NCBI GenBank assembly: GCA_002748155.1 | Contig: PDRO01000007.1 | Location: forward strand, 1 to 64,000 | Reading direction: 5' to 3' | Length of the DNA stretch: 64,000 bases | DNA from: Actinomycetales bacterium | Lineage (GTDB): Bacteria; Actinomycetota; Actinomycetes; Actinomycetales; Dermatophilaceae | Part shown: positions 6,881 to 16,625 of the stretch, piece by piece | Layout: every line of letters starts with the position of its first letter | Numbering within the stretch: the stretch's first letter is position 1 | The notes under the pieces: generated by a model | Told to the model about the DNA's origin: nothing | The model's input: only the letters and a program-made list of their open reading frames with translations | Databases searched by the model: none | Position numbers and translations under genes: made by a program

Positions 6881-8743
6881 TCAGGGACCGTCAGCCGTCA
6901 GCCGCTGCCGCAACCCACTGGCCCGTCGCGCCGGGCGTAGCACCGCTTGGCGGACGGCGTCGTCGCTGGCGATCACGCGCACCTGCCGCTGAGCCCGGGT
7001 GATCGCCGTATAGAAGAGCTCCCGGGTCAACAACGGCGACTCCGGGGGTGGCAGCACGATGGTGACTTCGGCGGCCTGACTGCCCTGACTCTTGTGGATC
7101 GTCAGGGCGTGCATCGTGGCGACGCTCGTCAATCGTGAGGTGGCCAGTCGCAGCGGCGCTCCGGCGGTGGCGATGACGACTTGCAGCTGACGTGCCGTGC
7201 TTGCGGTGCTCGACGAGGGTGACCCGGCCGGTATGCCCGGCCCGCCCTCCGGCTCGGTTCGTGACACGGCCACCCCGGTATCGCCGTTGTAGAGCCCGAG
7301 ACCGTAGTCGTTCTCGGTGACGATGATCGGGCGACCGGCATACCACTGTCGTCCCCACCCCGGGCCGACGCCGAAGCCGGTCGCATCACCGAGCCAGTGC
7401 TCGACGAGCCGATTCCAGTGACCCGCGCCGTACGGGCCCTCCCGGTGCGCGCAGAGCAACCGATGAGCATCCAGGGCGGCCAATGCCCTGGCCGGGTCAC
7501 CGGCTTCGGCGGCTGCGCGCATGGCCAGAGCCGAGGACAGGGCCTGCTCGCGGATCGTGTCGGTGGTGGCCGGATGCTGTGGATCGAGCAGCCTGACGCC
7601 GTCGGTCTCGGAGTGCAGCACCTCCAGCGCCCGATCGGCGTCCCCGTCGCGCACAGCAGCAGCCAGCGATCCGATGCCGGCACCGAACCGGTGAGCCGTG
7701 CGCAGCCTCGTGACCGCGTCGTCGTCGAGGCGAGCCAGCCCGATCACGAGATCGGCCAGCACCGCGCCGGCCTCGACCGACGACAGCTGATCAGGGTCAC
7801 CGACAAGCACGAGCCGGGTGTCGGGCCGCACTGCCTCCAACAAGCGTGCCATCAGGGTGAGCGACATCATCGACGTCTCGTCGACCACGACGATGTCGTG
7901 ACGCAGCCGGTTGCCCCGATGGTGGCGGAACCGGGTGCTGTTGGGCCGCCACCCCAGGAGTCGGTGCACGGTCTGCGCGGGCAGCTCACCCAACCGAGAC
8001 CGGTCTGCTTCGGGCAGTTGGGCAGTCGCCCGCGCCACCGCCTCTTGCAACCGGGCCGCCGCCTTGCCCGTGGGAGCGGCCAACGCGATTCGTGGGCTTG
8101 GTGCGCCGGCGGCGTCGGCGGCGTCGGCGAGCAACGCCAGCAAGCCGGCCACGGCCGTCGTCTTGCCGGTTCCCGGACCGCCGGTGACGAGTGAGACCCA
8201 GCGGCGGGCGGCAGCCGTTCCGGCGCGTCGCTGCTCCTCGAAGCCGGGCGGGAAGATGCGTTGTGCCGCCGACTCCAGCCGGGTCTCGTCGACCTGGGGG
8301 GGCGATTGGCGGAGGCGCTGCCGCATGTGCTCCGCGACCGCGGTTTCCTCACGCCAGTAACGGTCGAGATAGACCAAGCCGTGCTCGACCTGCAACACGG
8401 ATGCCTCGACCAAACGACTGCCGCGCACCGCAACCAACCAGTCCTCGGGCGACGGCCACGGTATGCCGTGTGCCTGGGCGCTCGCGCGGGCCGCGTGCTG
8501 GGTCGCGTCGTCGAGGGTATCCAGCGCCAAGCTGACCGACCCGGTCCGTAACTCACGCACGGCCAGCGCCAGGGCCAGCCGAGCCAACAGGTCGGGTTCA
8601 CCGGCCAAGTGTCCGAGCCGCTCGGCGACGTGCACGTCGGGTGTCTCGAGCAGGCCGAGAGCGTTGAGCTCGGCGAGCATACCGGTGCCGGCCACCGACC
8701 GGCGTACGTCGTGTGGCTCCAATGGCAGGGGTTGCTCAGTCAT
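6881..8743 (-). CDS. recD: RecBCD exonuclease V, alpha subunit
   Basis: A 620-residue SF1B helicase, the 5'-3' motor of RecBCD that processes double-strand breaks. The N-terminal RecD interaction region is followed by Walker A TGGPGTGKTT (~185), a PTGKAAARLQEA motif, Walker B VVVDETSMMSL, GDPDQLSSVEAG and the C-terminal UvrD-like motif TIHKSQGSQAAEV with FYTAITRAQRQV. The ATG at 8743 overlaps the recB stop by four bases (ATGA), so translation is probably coupled. The open frame extends 70 codons further upstream but lies inside recB. Confidence 0.96.
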   Translation of the reverse strand: MTEQPLPLEPHDVRRSVAGTGMLAELNALGLLETPDVHVAERLGHLAGEPDLLARLALALAVRELRTGSVSLALDTLDDATQHAARASAQAHGIPWPSPEDWLVAVRGSRLVEASVLQVEHGLVYLDRYWREETAVAEHMRQRLRQSPPQVDETRLESAAQRIFPPGFEEQRRAGTAAARRWVSLVTGGPGTGKTTAVAGLLALLADAADAAGAPSPRIALAAPTGKAAARLQEAVARATAQLPEADRSRLGELPAQTVHRLLGWRPNSTRFRHHRGNRLRHDIVVVDETSMMSLTLMARLLEAVRPDTRLVLVGDPDQLSSVEAGAVLADLVIGLARLDDDAVTRLRTAHRFGAGIGSLAAAVRDGDADRALEVLHSETDGVRLLDPQHPATTDTIREQALSSALAMRAAAEAGDPARALAALDAHRLLCAHREGPYGAGHWNRLVEHWLGDATGFGVGPGWGRQWYAGRPIIVTENDYGLGLYNGDTGVAVSRTEPEGGPGIPAGSPSSSTASTARQLQVVIATAGAPLRLATSRLTSVATMHALTIHKSQGSQAAEVTIVLPPPESPLLTRELFYTAITRAQRQVRVIASDDAVRQAVLRPARRASGLRQRLTADGP

Positions 8744-11700
8744 GACTGTTCCGCCGGTTCCGGGCCGGTGATGGGCAATCCGCCGGCGAAGAGGTCGGAG
8801 AGAGCCTCGATCAACCTCACGGGCGGTCGCCAGCTGAAGACCCCGGTCCGGTGACCGTCGATCACCGGGGTGCCTGGTCCACACATGCCCCGGACGAAAA
8901 GGTAGAGCACCCCGCCCCAGTGCCGCTCGGGCTGGCAACCGGGCAGACGCCAACGCAGGAATCGTTGCGCGACAACGCTGTAGATGAGTGCCTGAAGTGG
9001 GTAGTGGGAGTGCAACATGGCCTCGGCCAAGGGTGCCGGGCCGTAGTCGGCAGCGGTCAACGGCCGAGTGGGATCACCCAGCCGGTTGGTCTTGTAGTCG
9101 ACGACGAGGTAGCGGTGCGAGCCTGGTGAGCTTGGATCGGGCACCCGTAGCAAGGTGTCGATCGAACCCGAAAGATAGCCGCGCAACACCTGATCGCCCA
9201 GCAGCGGGGTCTCGAGCCGTTCGGCATACCGGACGAGCGGGTCGTCGTCGGACAGATGGGCACGGATGAGCGCGCCGACTTCGCGGAGTCGCACATCGGC
9301 GCGCCAAGCTCGGCCCGCTCGACCAGCGGCGAGACCGGCCGGAGTGCTCTCCGGCCCGGCCGGCTCCGGACTCGTCTGATCGCCTCCGGATAGAGGGAAT
9401 TCGAAGCTGAGCTCGTTGAGCCGGTCACGTTGCGGCACTTGCGCCAGGGTCACGTCGCCGGCCAGCGGTCCCAGCGGCGTGGCATACATCGGCAGTAGAG
9501 CCGCAGCCAGCTCGTCAGGGGAGACCTCGACCGGCCACCAACGTGCCTGCTCGGTGACGTGCCGACGCACCTCGTCGGGCAGGTCGGGGGCCTGCGGGTC
9601 GGTGTGTTCGAGCACCGCGTGCACGAGACTGCCGAAACCCGCCCCGGCCGGGAGGCCGGCCATCGGAGAGAGGATGTCGATCGCGTTCGGCTCCGATCCC
9701 TCGGTGCCCGATGGTCCGGCACCGCTGCCCGCGATGCCGTCCGATCCGCCGTCACTCGTCGACTCCTCGGGTTCGTCGTCGAGCGCCACGGTCTCGGGCT
9801 CGCTGGTCGTGCCGGCTGGTTGCTCATCCTCGATCCGGATCAACCCGGAATAGGAGGTGCGCCGCCAGTGTGTGTCGATCTCGCGACCGAGCCGGCGGAC
9901 CGTGAGCTCAGGCGATCCGACCGGAATCGGCTCGGTCGCAACGGACTCCGGTCGAGCCGGCTCGCAGGTGGGGCCCCCGAGCCGGCTGAGCTGCTGGAGG
10001 GCCTGGACCGTCTCCGCGTCGCTGCGCAGGTGTCGGCCCGGCGGCACGTGCGGCTGACCCGGCTGCCGTTCCAACAGCAGCCGATGAAGTCCGGAGGCGG
10101 GCGTGTTGATCGTTGCAGCCCACCAGCAGACGACCTGGGACTGGGCTCGGGTCAACGCCACATAGAGCAGGCGTAGTCGTTCCCCGGCATCTTCGGCCCG
10201 CGCCCGGGACTCGTGCTCGCGCCAGCTCGGCCCGGCACCAGCGACGTCCAGGCACCGTTGCCCCTGTTCGTCGTGGAAGCGCACGAGGTCGTCGGAGCGC
10301 ACGAAGGACTCGAACTCGAACGGCAGGTAGACGACCGGGAATTGCAAGCCCTTGCTCGCATGAACGGTGAGGATCTGGACCGCATCGGCGTCGCTGTCCA
10401 ACCTCCGGGTGCGTTCGGTGCCACTTGCCTCCCGCTCGCGACTCTCGTGCAGCCACGCGAGCAGCGCGGAAGGGCCGAGACGCTCGCGCACCGCTGCCTC
10501 GTGCAACAACTGCCCGGTATGCCGCAGATCGGTCAACAAGCGCTCGCCACCGACGGTCGCGAGCACCCGCGCGGCGAGCCCGCGATGCTCGGCAGCTTCG
10601 AGGACCGCGGCAATGCCACCGTGGCCACGCCACAACAAGGCCCATTCGCGTAGCCGCTCGGCGACTTCGTCGGTGAGCTGCTCACCACCGCGCACGAGTC
10701 CGGCAGCACTCTGGCCGACGAATGGGGTCAGGGCCGCAGCATGGACCAGTCCCGAGCGGTGGGGTTGTTCCATGGCGGTGAGCAGACTGACCCAGGCGTC
10801 GGCCGCCGGGGTCTGCAGGATGTCGCCAGCGCCGGCCAGCACCGACGCGATGCCGAGCTCCTTGAGGGCGGCTTGCACTAGCGCCGCGGGTCGGCGTTCG
10901 TGCACGAGGACGGCAACGTCGGGCGCCGTCAGCGGCCGGCCATCCCACGTGGCGCCCGAGCTGAGCAACCGGGAGATATCGGCTGCACAGTCTTGGGCGA
11001 TGGCTGCGCGGGCGGCATCGACTGGGATGAGATCGCCCTGCGGACCGACGTTGTCGGCGTTGCGTTCCAATACCCGTAGGCGCCACGGCGCCGGCGACGG
11101 TGCGCCGGCGAGTCTGTCGTCGGCCCGGGCCGCTGCCACCTGGTGGACCCGGATCATCGGGTCACCGAGCTCGGCACCGGCGAGCACGGCCTGCAGGCTG
11201 CGCACGAGGGCCGGATCGGCCCGATGGTTGAAGGCCAGGGTGGCGTTCGAGTCGGCGTGCCGGGCCGCGTCCAGGTAGGCGACGACGTCACCGCCACGAA
11301 AGGCGTAGATGGCCTGTTTCGGGTCACCGACCAGCGTGACTGTCGCATGGCCGGTGAAGGCCCGGCTGATCACGCGCCACTGCACCGGATCGGTGTCCTG
11401 GAACTCGTCGACGAGCACCACACGCCAGCGATCACGCATCCGCGCTCGTGCCGGGGCCCGCTCGTCGTGCAGGGCCTCGGCCAGTCGGCTGAGCAGGTCG
11501 TCGTAGCTGAGCAAACCCTGGTGGCGTTTCCGGCGTTCGACCTCGGCCCGCACTGCGACGGCGAGCTCGGCCCGAGCCCCGGGTCTGGTCGTCGGGTCGA
11601 GCTCGTCGGGCACGATGCGTGATTGCGGGTCGCCGATCACGTGCTGACCGAGCCGACGGGCCTCGGCATGGGTGATCGGCGGTTTCGGGTTGCCGGCGAA

Positions 11701-12213
11701 TCGCGCCAGGTAGAGATCGTCGACGACCTCGTCGACGAGGTCGGTGAGTGTCTCGACGAGCTCGGCCCCCGGGTCGCTGTCCCCGGCCACCCCGAGTGAC
11801 CTCAGCACGAGCTGGCAGAACTGGTGGGTGGTGGCGATCGTCGCCGCGTCGAAACCGGCGACGGCATCACGCACCCGTTCCGTGACCGTGGCGCGGTCGG
11901 GCAGCTGCAGCAGCAGCCCGATCACCGGGTCGTCGCGGTTAGCGGCGCCCGGGTCGGCGAGTGCTTGCTGCGCCGACACCAACGCCTCACGGACCCGCTC
12001 CCGCAACTCTTGGCTGGCTGCCCGGCTGAACGTGATGACGAGTAACTCCTCGAGGCGTGCCACGCCTTCCGCGACGTAGCGGGTGACCAGGGCCGCGATC
12101 GTGTAGGTCTTGCCGGTGCCGGCGCTGGCCTCGATGAGTGTGGTGCCGGTGGGCAGCGGGCCACGCAAGTCGAAGGCAGTCGGCTCGTGCGTGATGCCGG
12201 GTAGGGTGTTCAC
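8740..12213 (-). CDS. recB: RecBCD exonuclease V, beta subunit (helicase-nuclease)
   Basis: A 1157-residue UvrD-type helicase fused to a C-terminal RecB nuclease. Walker A is ASAGTGKTYTIAALV near the N-terminus. Other helicase motifs seen are LVDEFQDTDPVQW, GDPKQAIYAFRGGD and TVHASKGLQFPVV. The nuclease domain is intact: FGSLVHAVLEH, then VVDYKTNRLG at about residue 1037 with the catalytic Asp and Lys, and a LQALIYS motif. The GTG start overlaps the recC stop (GTGA). It is the middle gene of recC-recB-recD, a single transcription unit. Confidence 0.97.
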   Translation of the reverse strand: MNTLPGITHEPTAFDLRGPLPTGTTLIEASAGTGKTYTIAALVTRYVAEGVARLEELLVITFSRAASQELRERVREALVSAQQALADPGAANRDDPVIGLLLQLPDRATVTERVRDAVAGFDAATIATTHQFCQLVLRSLGVAGDSDPGAELVETLTDLVDEVVDDLYLARFAGNPKPPITHAEARRLGQHVIGDPQSRIVPDELDPTTRPGARAELAVAVRAEVERRKRHQGLLSYDDLLSRLAEALHDERAPARARMRDRWRVVLVDEFQDTDPVQWRVISRAFTGHATVTLVGDPKQAIYAFRGGDVVAYLDAARHADSNATLAFNHRADPALVRSLQAVLAGAELGDPMIRVHQVAAARADDRLAGAPSPAPWRLRVLERNADNVGPQGDLIPVDAARAAIAQDCAADISRLLSSGATWDGRPLTAPDVAVLVHERRPAALVQAALKELGIASVLAGAGDILQTPAADAWVSLLTAMEQPHRSGLVHAAALTPFVGQSAAGLVRGGEQLTDEVAERLREWALLWRGHGGIAAVLEAAEHRGLAARVLATVGGERLLTDLRHTGQLLHEAAVRERLGPSALLAWLHESREREASGTERTRRLDSDADAVQILTVHASKGLQFPVVYLPFEFESFVRSDDLVRFHDEQGQRCLDVAGAGPSWREHESRARAEDAGERLRLLYVALTRAQSQVVCWWAATINTPASGLHRLLLERQPGQPHVPPGRHLRSDAETVQALQQLSRLGGPTCEPARPESVATEPIPVGSPELTVRRLGREIDTHWRRTSYSGLIRIEDEQPAGTTSEPETVALDDEPEESTSDGGSDGIAGSGAGPSGTEGSEPNAIDILSPMAGLPAGAGFGSLVHAVLEHTDPQAPDLPDEVRRHVTEQARWWPVEVSPDELAAALLPMYATPLGPLAGDVTLAQVPQRDRLNELSFEFPLSGGDQTSPEPAGPESTPAGLAAGRAGRAWRADVRLREVGALIRAHLSDDDPLVRYAERLETPLLGDQVLRGYLSGSIDTLLRVPDPSSPGSHRYLVVDYKTNRLGDPTRPLTAADYGPAPLAEAMLHSHYPLQALIYSVVAQRFLRWRLPGCQPERHWGGVLYLFVRGMCGPGTPVIDGHRTGVFSWRPPVRLIEALSDLFAGGLPITGPEPAEQS

Positions 12214-15200
12214 GCTTCGCCTACCGTCTCGACCTGCAGCAGCGGTGCCCAGAGCCGCATCGCCAACGCAGCGAATCCGTCGGGTGGTGCCGGCTCGCCG
12301 TCGCCGTCGGTGTCATCGACTTGGTCCAGGCCGGGCAACCAGGGTGGGTTGCCCCACACCAGCCGGTATGCCGGGTCGTCGCGCTCGGGATACTTGCCGG
12401 ACCACGTGTTGCGCGCGGCAGACCGCGCTGAGGCCTCGCGGGATCCGCGGTGCCGAGCGGCGGCGTACACCGCGGTGGTCTTGGGAGGCAGGGGAAGTGG
12501 CTCGCGCAGGCCGAGGTCACGAAGCGCGACGAGGTCGCACAGCACCGCCCGGGCGTGGTCCGGGTCGGGCGGACCGACATCGGCGAAGGCCACGAGCGCG
12601 GATCGCCGGGTGCCCCGTCCGACCGTGTGCGCGCTCCACCGGGTGCCAGGATGTGTTGCCGCGAGCGCGAGCACCCGCACCCAGGAAGTCAACCGCTCGG
12701 CGACCGACAGCCGGGAGTACGAGACCGGGACCAACCGATCGGTGTAGACGCCGGTGACGGTGCCGGTGAGCCGTCGACCCGCGCCGATATCCAGGTCGAC
12801 GTCGACCGCCCGGGCATCGGCCTCGCCACGCTGCGTCATGGCGTGGGCCGCAGGCGCTTCGGCCCGCTCACAGATGCTGTGCAGCGCAGCCCAACCCAGC
12901 TGCCCAGGCGGCAAGGTGGCCCTGCGCCATTCGCGTTGCCTGGCGGTGTCCGGGGACAGCCCGGCGAGCAGGTCGGTCAGCACCCGGTCGCCGACACTCC
13001 ATTCGAGCAGACCGTCGAGCGCCAGCGGCACGGCATCACTGACCGGCGGCTCGTCGCGAAGCAGGGTGAGGTCGAGCCGGGCGCGCAAGAAGTGACGAAT
13101 CGGGTTGCGCACGAAATCGATGAGGTCAGCCAGAGACACCTCGTGCGTGTCGATACCGGGCAGGCGATGCTCCACAAACGCCGGTGGCAGGCGCCGAGGA
13201 CCTTGGCCGGCCCGAGCCGCCGTGAGTGCCGACGGGTCGAAGGAGAACGACCGATCGGGCAGCAGCGCGCCCGGGGTGAGATTGCGCGGATCGAAGGATT
13301 GCAACGGGTGGTGCACCGTGATCACCTCGCTGACGCGCCTGGCGTCGGCCGTGGCGGTGGCGTCGAGCGCGTCGAGCAGTTCCCCCAGCGGTGCGGCCGG
13401 GGGTCGGCGGGCGCCGGTATGCGGGTCGGCGCCGGTGTAGGTGACCACCAGCGTGTCGGTCGCGGCCAGGATCGCATCGAGCAGGAGCTGACGGTCCTCG
13501 CTGCGGGAGTCCCGCTCACCGGTGACCGGATCGCGAGCCAGCAGGTCGTCGCCGTCACCGAGACCTTGGCGCGGGAAAACCCCGTCGTCGAGCCCGACGA
13601 GCGCGACGACCCGGTGCGGGACCGACCGCATCGGCACCATCGTGCACACGGTCAAGGTGCCGGTGCGGAAGCTCGCGCGGGTGGGCCGTCCGGCGAGCCG
13701 GTCGGTCAATAGGGCACGCACGTCTGGCAGGCGCAGCATCGGGCCGGTCTGCGCGTCGGCTTCGGCAGCGTCTCCGATCGCGGCCAACTCGCGTTGCGCC
13801 TGGCCGAGCTGCCAGTGCTCGTGGGGTGGCACGTCGGTGAGAGAGGTCAGACCCTCATCGAGGGTGGCGACCCAGTGCGCAGCCGGATGCATGCCGACCA
13901 GGGCGTCTGTGGCATCGCGCAACCGGTCGACGAATTCGGCGATCCGGCCGACCAACTCGACGCGGCTGCTGCCGACATCGTCCAGGGGAAGGGTGGTGTC
14001 CAGCCAGGTGCCGGTGTCGTCGGACATCGCGACTCCCGCGAGTAGCCGGTCCAGCCCCTGACGCCAGGTGTTCTGTATGACGCCGTCGAGTCCGAAATCA
14101 GCTCGATGGGCTGCGTCGAAACCCCATCGCACGCCGGTCTCGCGCACCCAGCGGGTGAATTGCTCGAGGTCGTCGTCGTCGAAGCCGAAGCGGCGTCGGA
14201 CCGGAGCGGTATGAGCCAGGTCGAGCACAGCGCTCGCCTCGGCCCGGCCACCGGCGAGATCGAGCAACCGCTCCACCACCCCGAGCAACGGATTGGTCTG
14301 GTGCAGTGCCCGATCGGCGAGCTGGACCCGCAGGCGGTGAGCCGGGTGCGCCTGCCCGCCGAGCACCTCGCCGAGACCGAACTCGGCAGTGAAGAGTGGG
14401 GCGTACGTCTCGATGTCGGGGCACATGATGAGGATGTCGCGCGGCTGTAGGTCTGGCTCGTCATCGAGCAGACCGAGCAACTCCTCACGGAGCACTTCGA
14501 CCTGCCGGGTCGGCCCATGGCAGGCGTGCACCCGCACCGATCGGTCGGTGGGCCGTAGACGGCGCCCCTGACGGGTCGTGTCGTCGGGACGACGATCGGT
14601 GCGCAGGTCGGCTTGGAGGTGCCCGAGCAGGGTTGTCGGAGTCGATTGATCTGCGTCCGGATCACCGCGCTCGAAGGTCGTGGCGGTGTGCCCATCGAGG
14701 GCACCCACAGTGCGTTGCAGCTCGCGAACGTCGCGACCCAACCCGACCAGCAGTGGGTGCTCGACGAGCAGGTGGCTGTGGTCGTCGCGTCGGCGCACCG
14801 GCCGGTCGCAGCCACCCTCGGCGAGGGCGCGCCACATGGTCGCAGAGGGATGTGGCAGCCAGACGTGGACGTCACGGTGGGTCGCGAGAGCGCCCAGGAT
14901 CTCGACGTCACTCACGGACAACCGGGTGTGTCCGAACAGGCTGAGCCGGGCGGGTAGCGCGAAGGCGCCCGGGTGGGTGGCCAGCGCCCTGAGCACTTCG
15001 GTATGCCGCGCTGCCGGCGCGGGCGCGCCGACTGCGGCGAGCACCGCGCGCCACAGCCGAGGCTGCCAGGCCAGATCGCCGGGGACCGGCGCACCGAGTC
15101 CGTCGGTGTCCCGTCCGGCTTCCCAGTCCATGAGCACGGTGGGCCGTTGCGCGGCATACGAGCTGAACAGGCCGGTCACCCGACGGGCCAGGGCCCACCG

Positions 15201-15593
15201 TCGTCCGCGGCGTAGTTCGTCGTCGGGAGCCCCGAGGTGGGCCAGCAGCGGCGCTGCCCACGGCGCTTCGGCCGCTACGGCGGCGTCGATCTCGGCGAGC
15301 ACCGGCCAGGTGAGCACGGCCGGGGCCCACGGGTCGTCGTCCCCGGTGCCGATGACCTCCGCGAGCAACGACCACGGCGTGCGGAAATGCACCGCCGCAC
15401 AGACACCGTCGTCGTGTCCGGTTCGTGCGCCGAGCCGGTGGGAGAGGCGTTGGCTCAGCCACCGCTCGATGCCCTTGGCCGGCACGGCGACGAGGTCGGC
15501 GGCGAACGGGTCATCCGGTGGCGCGGCCAGCAGCCGAGCCAGCCCGTCGGCGAGCAGGTCGGTGCGGTCGGCCCGATGCACGAACAATCCCAT
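12210..15593 (-). CDS. recC: RecBCD exonuclease V, gamma subunit (Chi-recognition)
   Basis: A 1127-residue protein, about the usual RecC length. It begins MGLFVHRADRTDLLADGLAR and shows KGIERWLSQRLSHRLG, FRTPWSLLAEVIG and a long inactive-helicase fold, with PRDILIMCPDIETYAPLF and LVGLDDGVFPR as recognisable RecC blocks. RecC scans for Chi and holds the complex together. I chose the ATG at 15593; the upstream part of the open frame is unlike RecC. It is first in the recCBD unit, and 100 bases separate it from the upstream ndgR gene on the same strand. Confidence 0.96.
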   Translation of the reverse strand: MGLFVHRADRTDLLADGLARLLAAPPDDPFAADLVAVPAKGIERWLSQRLSHRLGARTGHDDGVCAAVHFRTPWSLLAEVIGTGDDDPWAPAVLTWPVLAEIDAAVAAEAPWAAPLLAHLGAPDDELRRGRRWALARRVTGLFSSYAAQRPTVLMDWEAGRDTDGLGAPVPGDLAWQPRLWRAVLAAVGAPAPAARHTEVLRALATHPGAFALPARLSLFGHTRLSVSDVEILGALATHRDVHVWLPHPSATMWRALAEGGCDRPVRRRDDHSHLLVEHPLLVGLGRDVRELQRTVGALDGHTATTFERGDPDADQSTPTTLLGHLQADLRTDRRPDDTTRQGRRLRPTDRSVRVHACHGPTRQVEVLREELLGLLDDEPDLQPRDILIMCPDIETYAPLFTAEFGLGEVLGGQAHPAHRLRVQLADRALHQTNPLLGVVERLLDLAGGRAEASAVLDLAHTAPVRRRFGFDDDDLEQFTRWVRETGVRWGFDAAHRADFGLDGVIQNTWRQGLDRLLAGVAMSDDTGTWLDTTLPLDDVGSSRVELVGRIAEFVDRLRDATDALVGMHPAAHWVATLDEGLTSLTDVPPHEHWQLGQAQRELAAIGDAAEADAQTGPMLRLPDVRALLTDRLAGRPTRASFRTGTLTVCTMVPMRSVPHRVVALVGLDDGVFPRQGLGDGDDLLARDPVTGERDSRSEDRQLLLDAILAATDTLVVTYTGADPHTGARRPPAAPLGELLDALDATATADARRVSEVITVHHPLQSFDPRNLTPGALLPDRSFSFDPSALTAARAGQGPRRLPPAFVEHRLPGIDTHEVSLADLIDFVRNPIRHFLRARLDLTLLRDEPPVSDAVPLALDGLLEWSVGDRVLTDLLAGLSPDTARQREWRRATLPPGQLGWAALHSICERAEAPAAHAMTQRGEADARAVDVDLDIGAGRRLTGTVTGVYTDRLVPVSYSRLSVAERLTSWVRVLALAATHPGTRWSAHTVGRGTRRSALVAFADVGPPDPDHARAVLCDLVALRDLGLREPLPLPPKTTAVYAAARHRGSREASARSAARNTWSGKYPERDDPAYRLVWGNPPWLPGLDQVDDTDGDGEPAPPDGFAALAMRLWAPLLQVETVGEA

Positions 15594-15693
15594 GGTGGTG
15601 TCGAGACTAGGGGAGCACCCCGACACCGGACCCAGATGCTTGCGCGCCCACGCGCCATCCCCGAGGCACCGTCGGTCCGGCTCCCAGGCCGGC

Positions 15694-16425
15694 TCAGCTC
15701 TGTTGAGCTTGGTGCGTTCGGCGTAGCACCTCGCTGAGCTTGTTCGCGCCGGCGACAACGGTGGCCGCGTGCAGCCGCCCGGGCTGGCGGGACAGCCGCT
15801 CGATCGGTCCGGAGATCGACACGGCGGCGACGACCCGACCGGAGGGACCACGAACCGGGGCGGACACGGAGGCGACCCCCGCCTCGCGCTCACCGACGCT
15901 CTGGGCCCATCCGCGCCGACGCACGGCCGAGAGTGCGGTGGCGTTGAACTTGGCTCCTTGCAGGCCACGGTGCAACCGGTCGGGTTCCTCCCACGCCAGC
16001 AGCACCTGGGCAGCCGATCCGGCGAGCATCGACAGACTGGAACCGACGGGGATCGTGTCCCGCAGGCCCATCGGGCGCTCGGCCGCCGAGACACAGATGC
16101 GCATGTCACCCTGACGGCGGAAGAGCTGAGCGCTCTCGTTCGTGTGGTCGCGCAATGCCCCGAGGACCGGTCCGGAAGCTGCGAGTAGACGGTCCTCACC
16201 AGCCGACGAGGCGAGCTCGGCCAACCGCGGACCGAGCACGAAGCGGCCCTGCATGTCGCGGGCGACCATGCGATGGTGTTCCAGGGCGACGGCGAGCCGA
16301 TGAGCCGTGGGCCGGGCTAGCCCGGTCGCCGCCACGAGCTGAGCCAGCGTCGCCGGTCCGGCCTCGAGGGCTCCAAGAACCGTGGCGGCCTTGTCGAGAA
16401 CACCGACTCCACTGGAGTTGTCCAT
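15694..16425 (-). CDS. ndgR: IclR-family regulator of leucine biosynthesis (NdgR/LtbR type)
   Basis: A 243-residue regulator with an N-terminal winged helix (VLDKAATVLGAL, LARPTAHRLAVALE) and a C-terminal IclR effector domain (LFRRQGDMRICVSAAERPMG, GVASVSAPVR). Its position, divergent from leuCD, is that of the actinobacterial regulator NdgR/AreB/LtbR, which controls leuCD and other amino-acid genes; the name is based on similarity and context. A -10-like CAGTAT lies six bases before the ATG, suggesting a leaderless message. A perfect 7-base inverted repeat abuts that box, suggesting self-repression. Confidence 0.9.
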   Translation of the reverse strand: MDNSSGVGVLDKAATVLGALEAGPATLAQLVAATGLARPTAHRLAVALEHHRMVARDMQGRFVLGPRLAELASSAGEDRLLAASGPVLGALRDHTNESAQLFRRQGDMRICVSAAERPMGLRDTIPVGSSLSMLAGSAAQVLLAWEEPDRLHRGLQGAKFNATALSAVRRRGWAQSVGEREAGVASVSAPVRGPSGRVVAAVSISGPIERLSRQPGRLHAATVVAGANKLSEVLRRTHQAQQS

Positions 16426-16438
16426 GCACTGATACTGC

Positions 16439-16457
16439 CGTCTCAGGGCGTGAGACG
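16439..16457. promoter_or_regulatory. Candidate NdgR operator
   Basis: CGTCTCA and TGAGACG form a perfect 7-base inverted repeat with a 5-base spacer between the divergent ndgR and leuC genes. It starts two bases upstream of the -10-like CAGTAT (16432-16437, minus strand) of ndgR, so a bound protein would block that promoter. Binding by NdgR is inference from position. Confidence 0.55.
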
Positions 16458-16625
16458 CAAATCCGCTGGTGGGGGGAGTCGTCCGATGCTAGATGTCGAT
16501 CTGGGCCCGGCCCGATGCGCCTGGGGATGTCCCAAGGATAGCGCTGCACAATCGGCGGCGTATCTCGGGGTCGTCTCCGATAGTGCCCATCGATCGTCGC
16601 TGTTCGATTCGACGGGAGGGACACC

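Noticed and set aside
15594..16199. A 200-codon N-terminal extension of recC
   Set aside because: The open frame runs into ndgR on the same strand, and the family start MGLFVHRADR at 15593 is clear.
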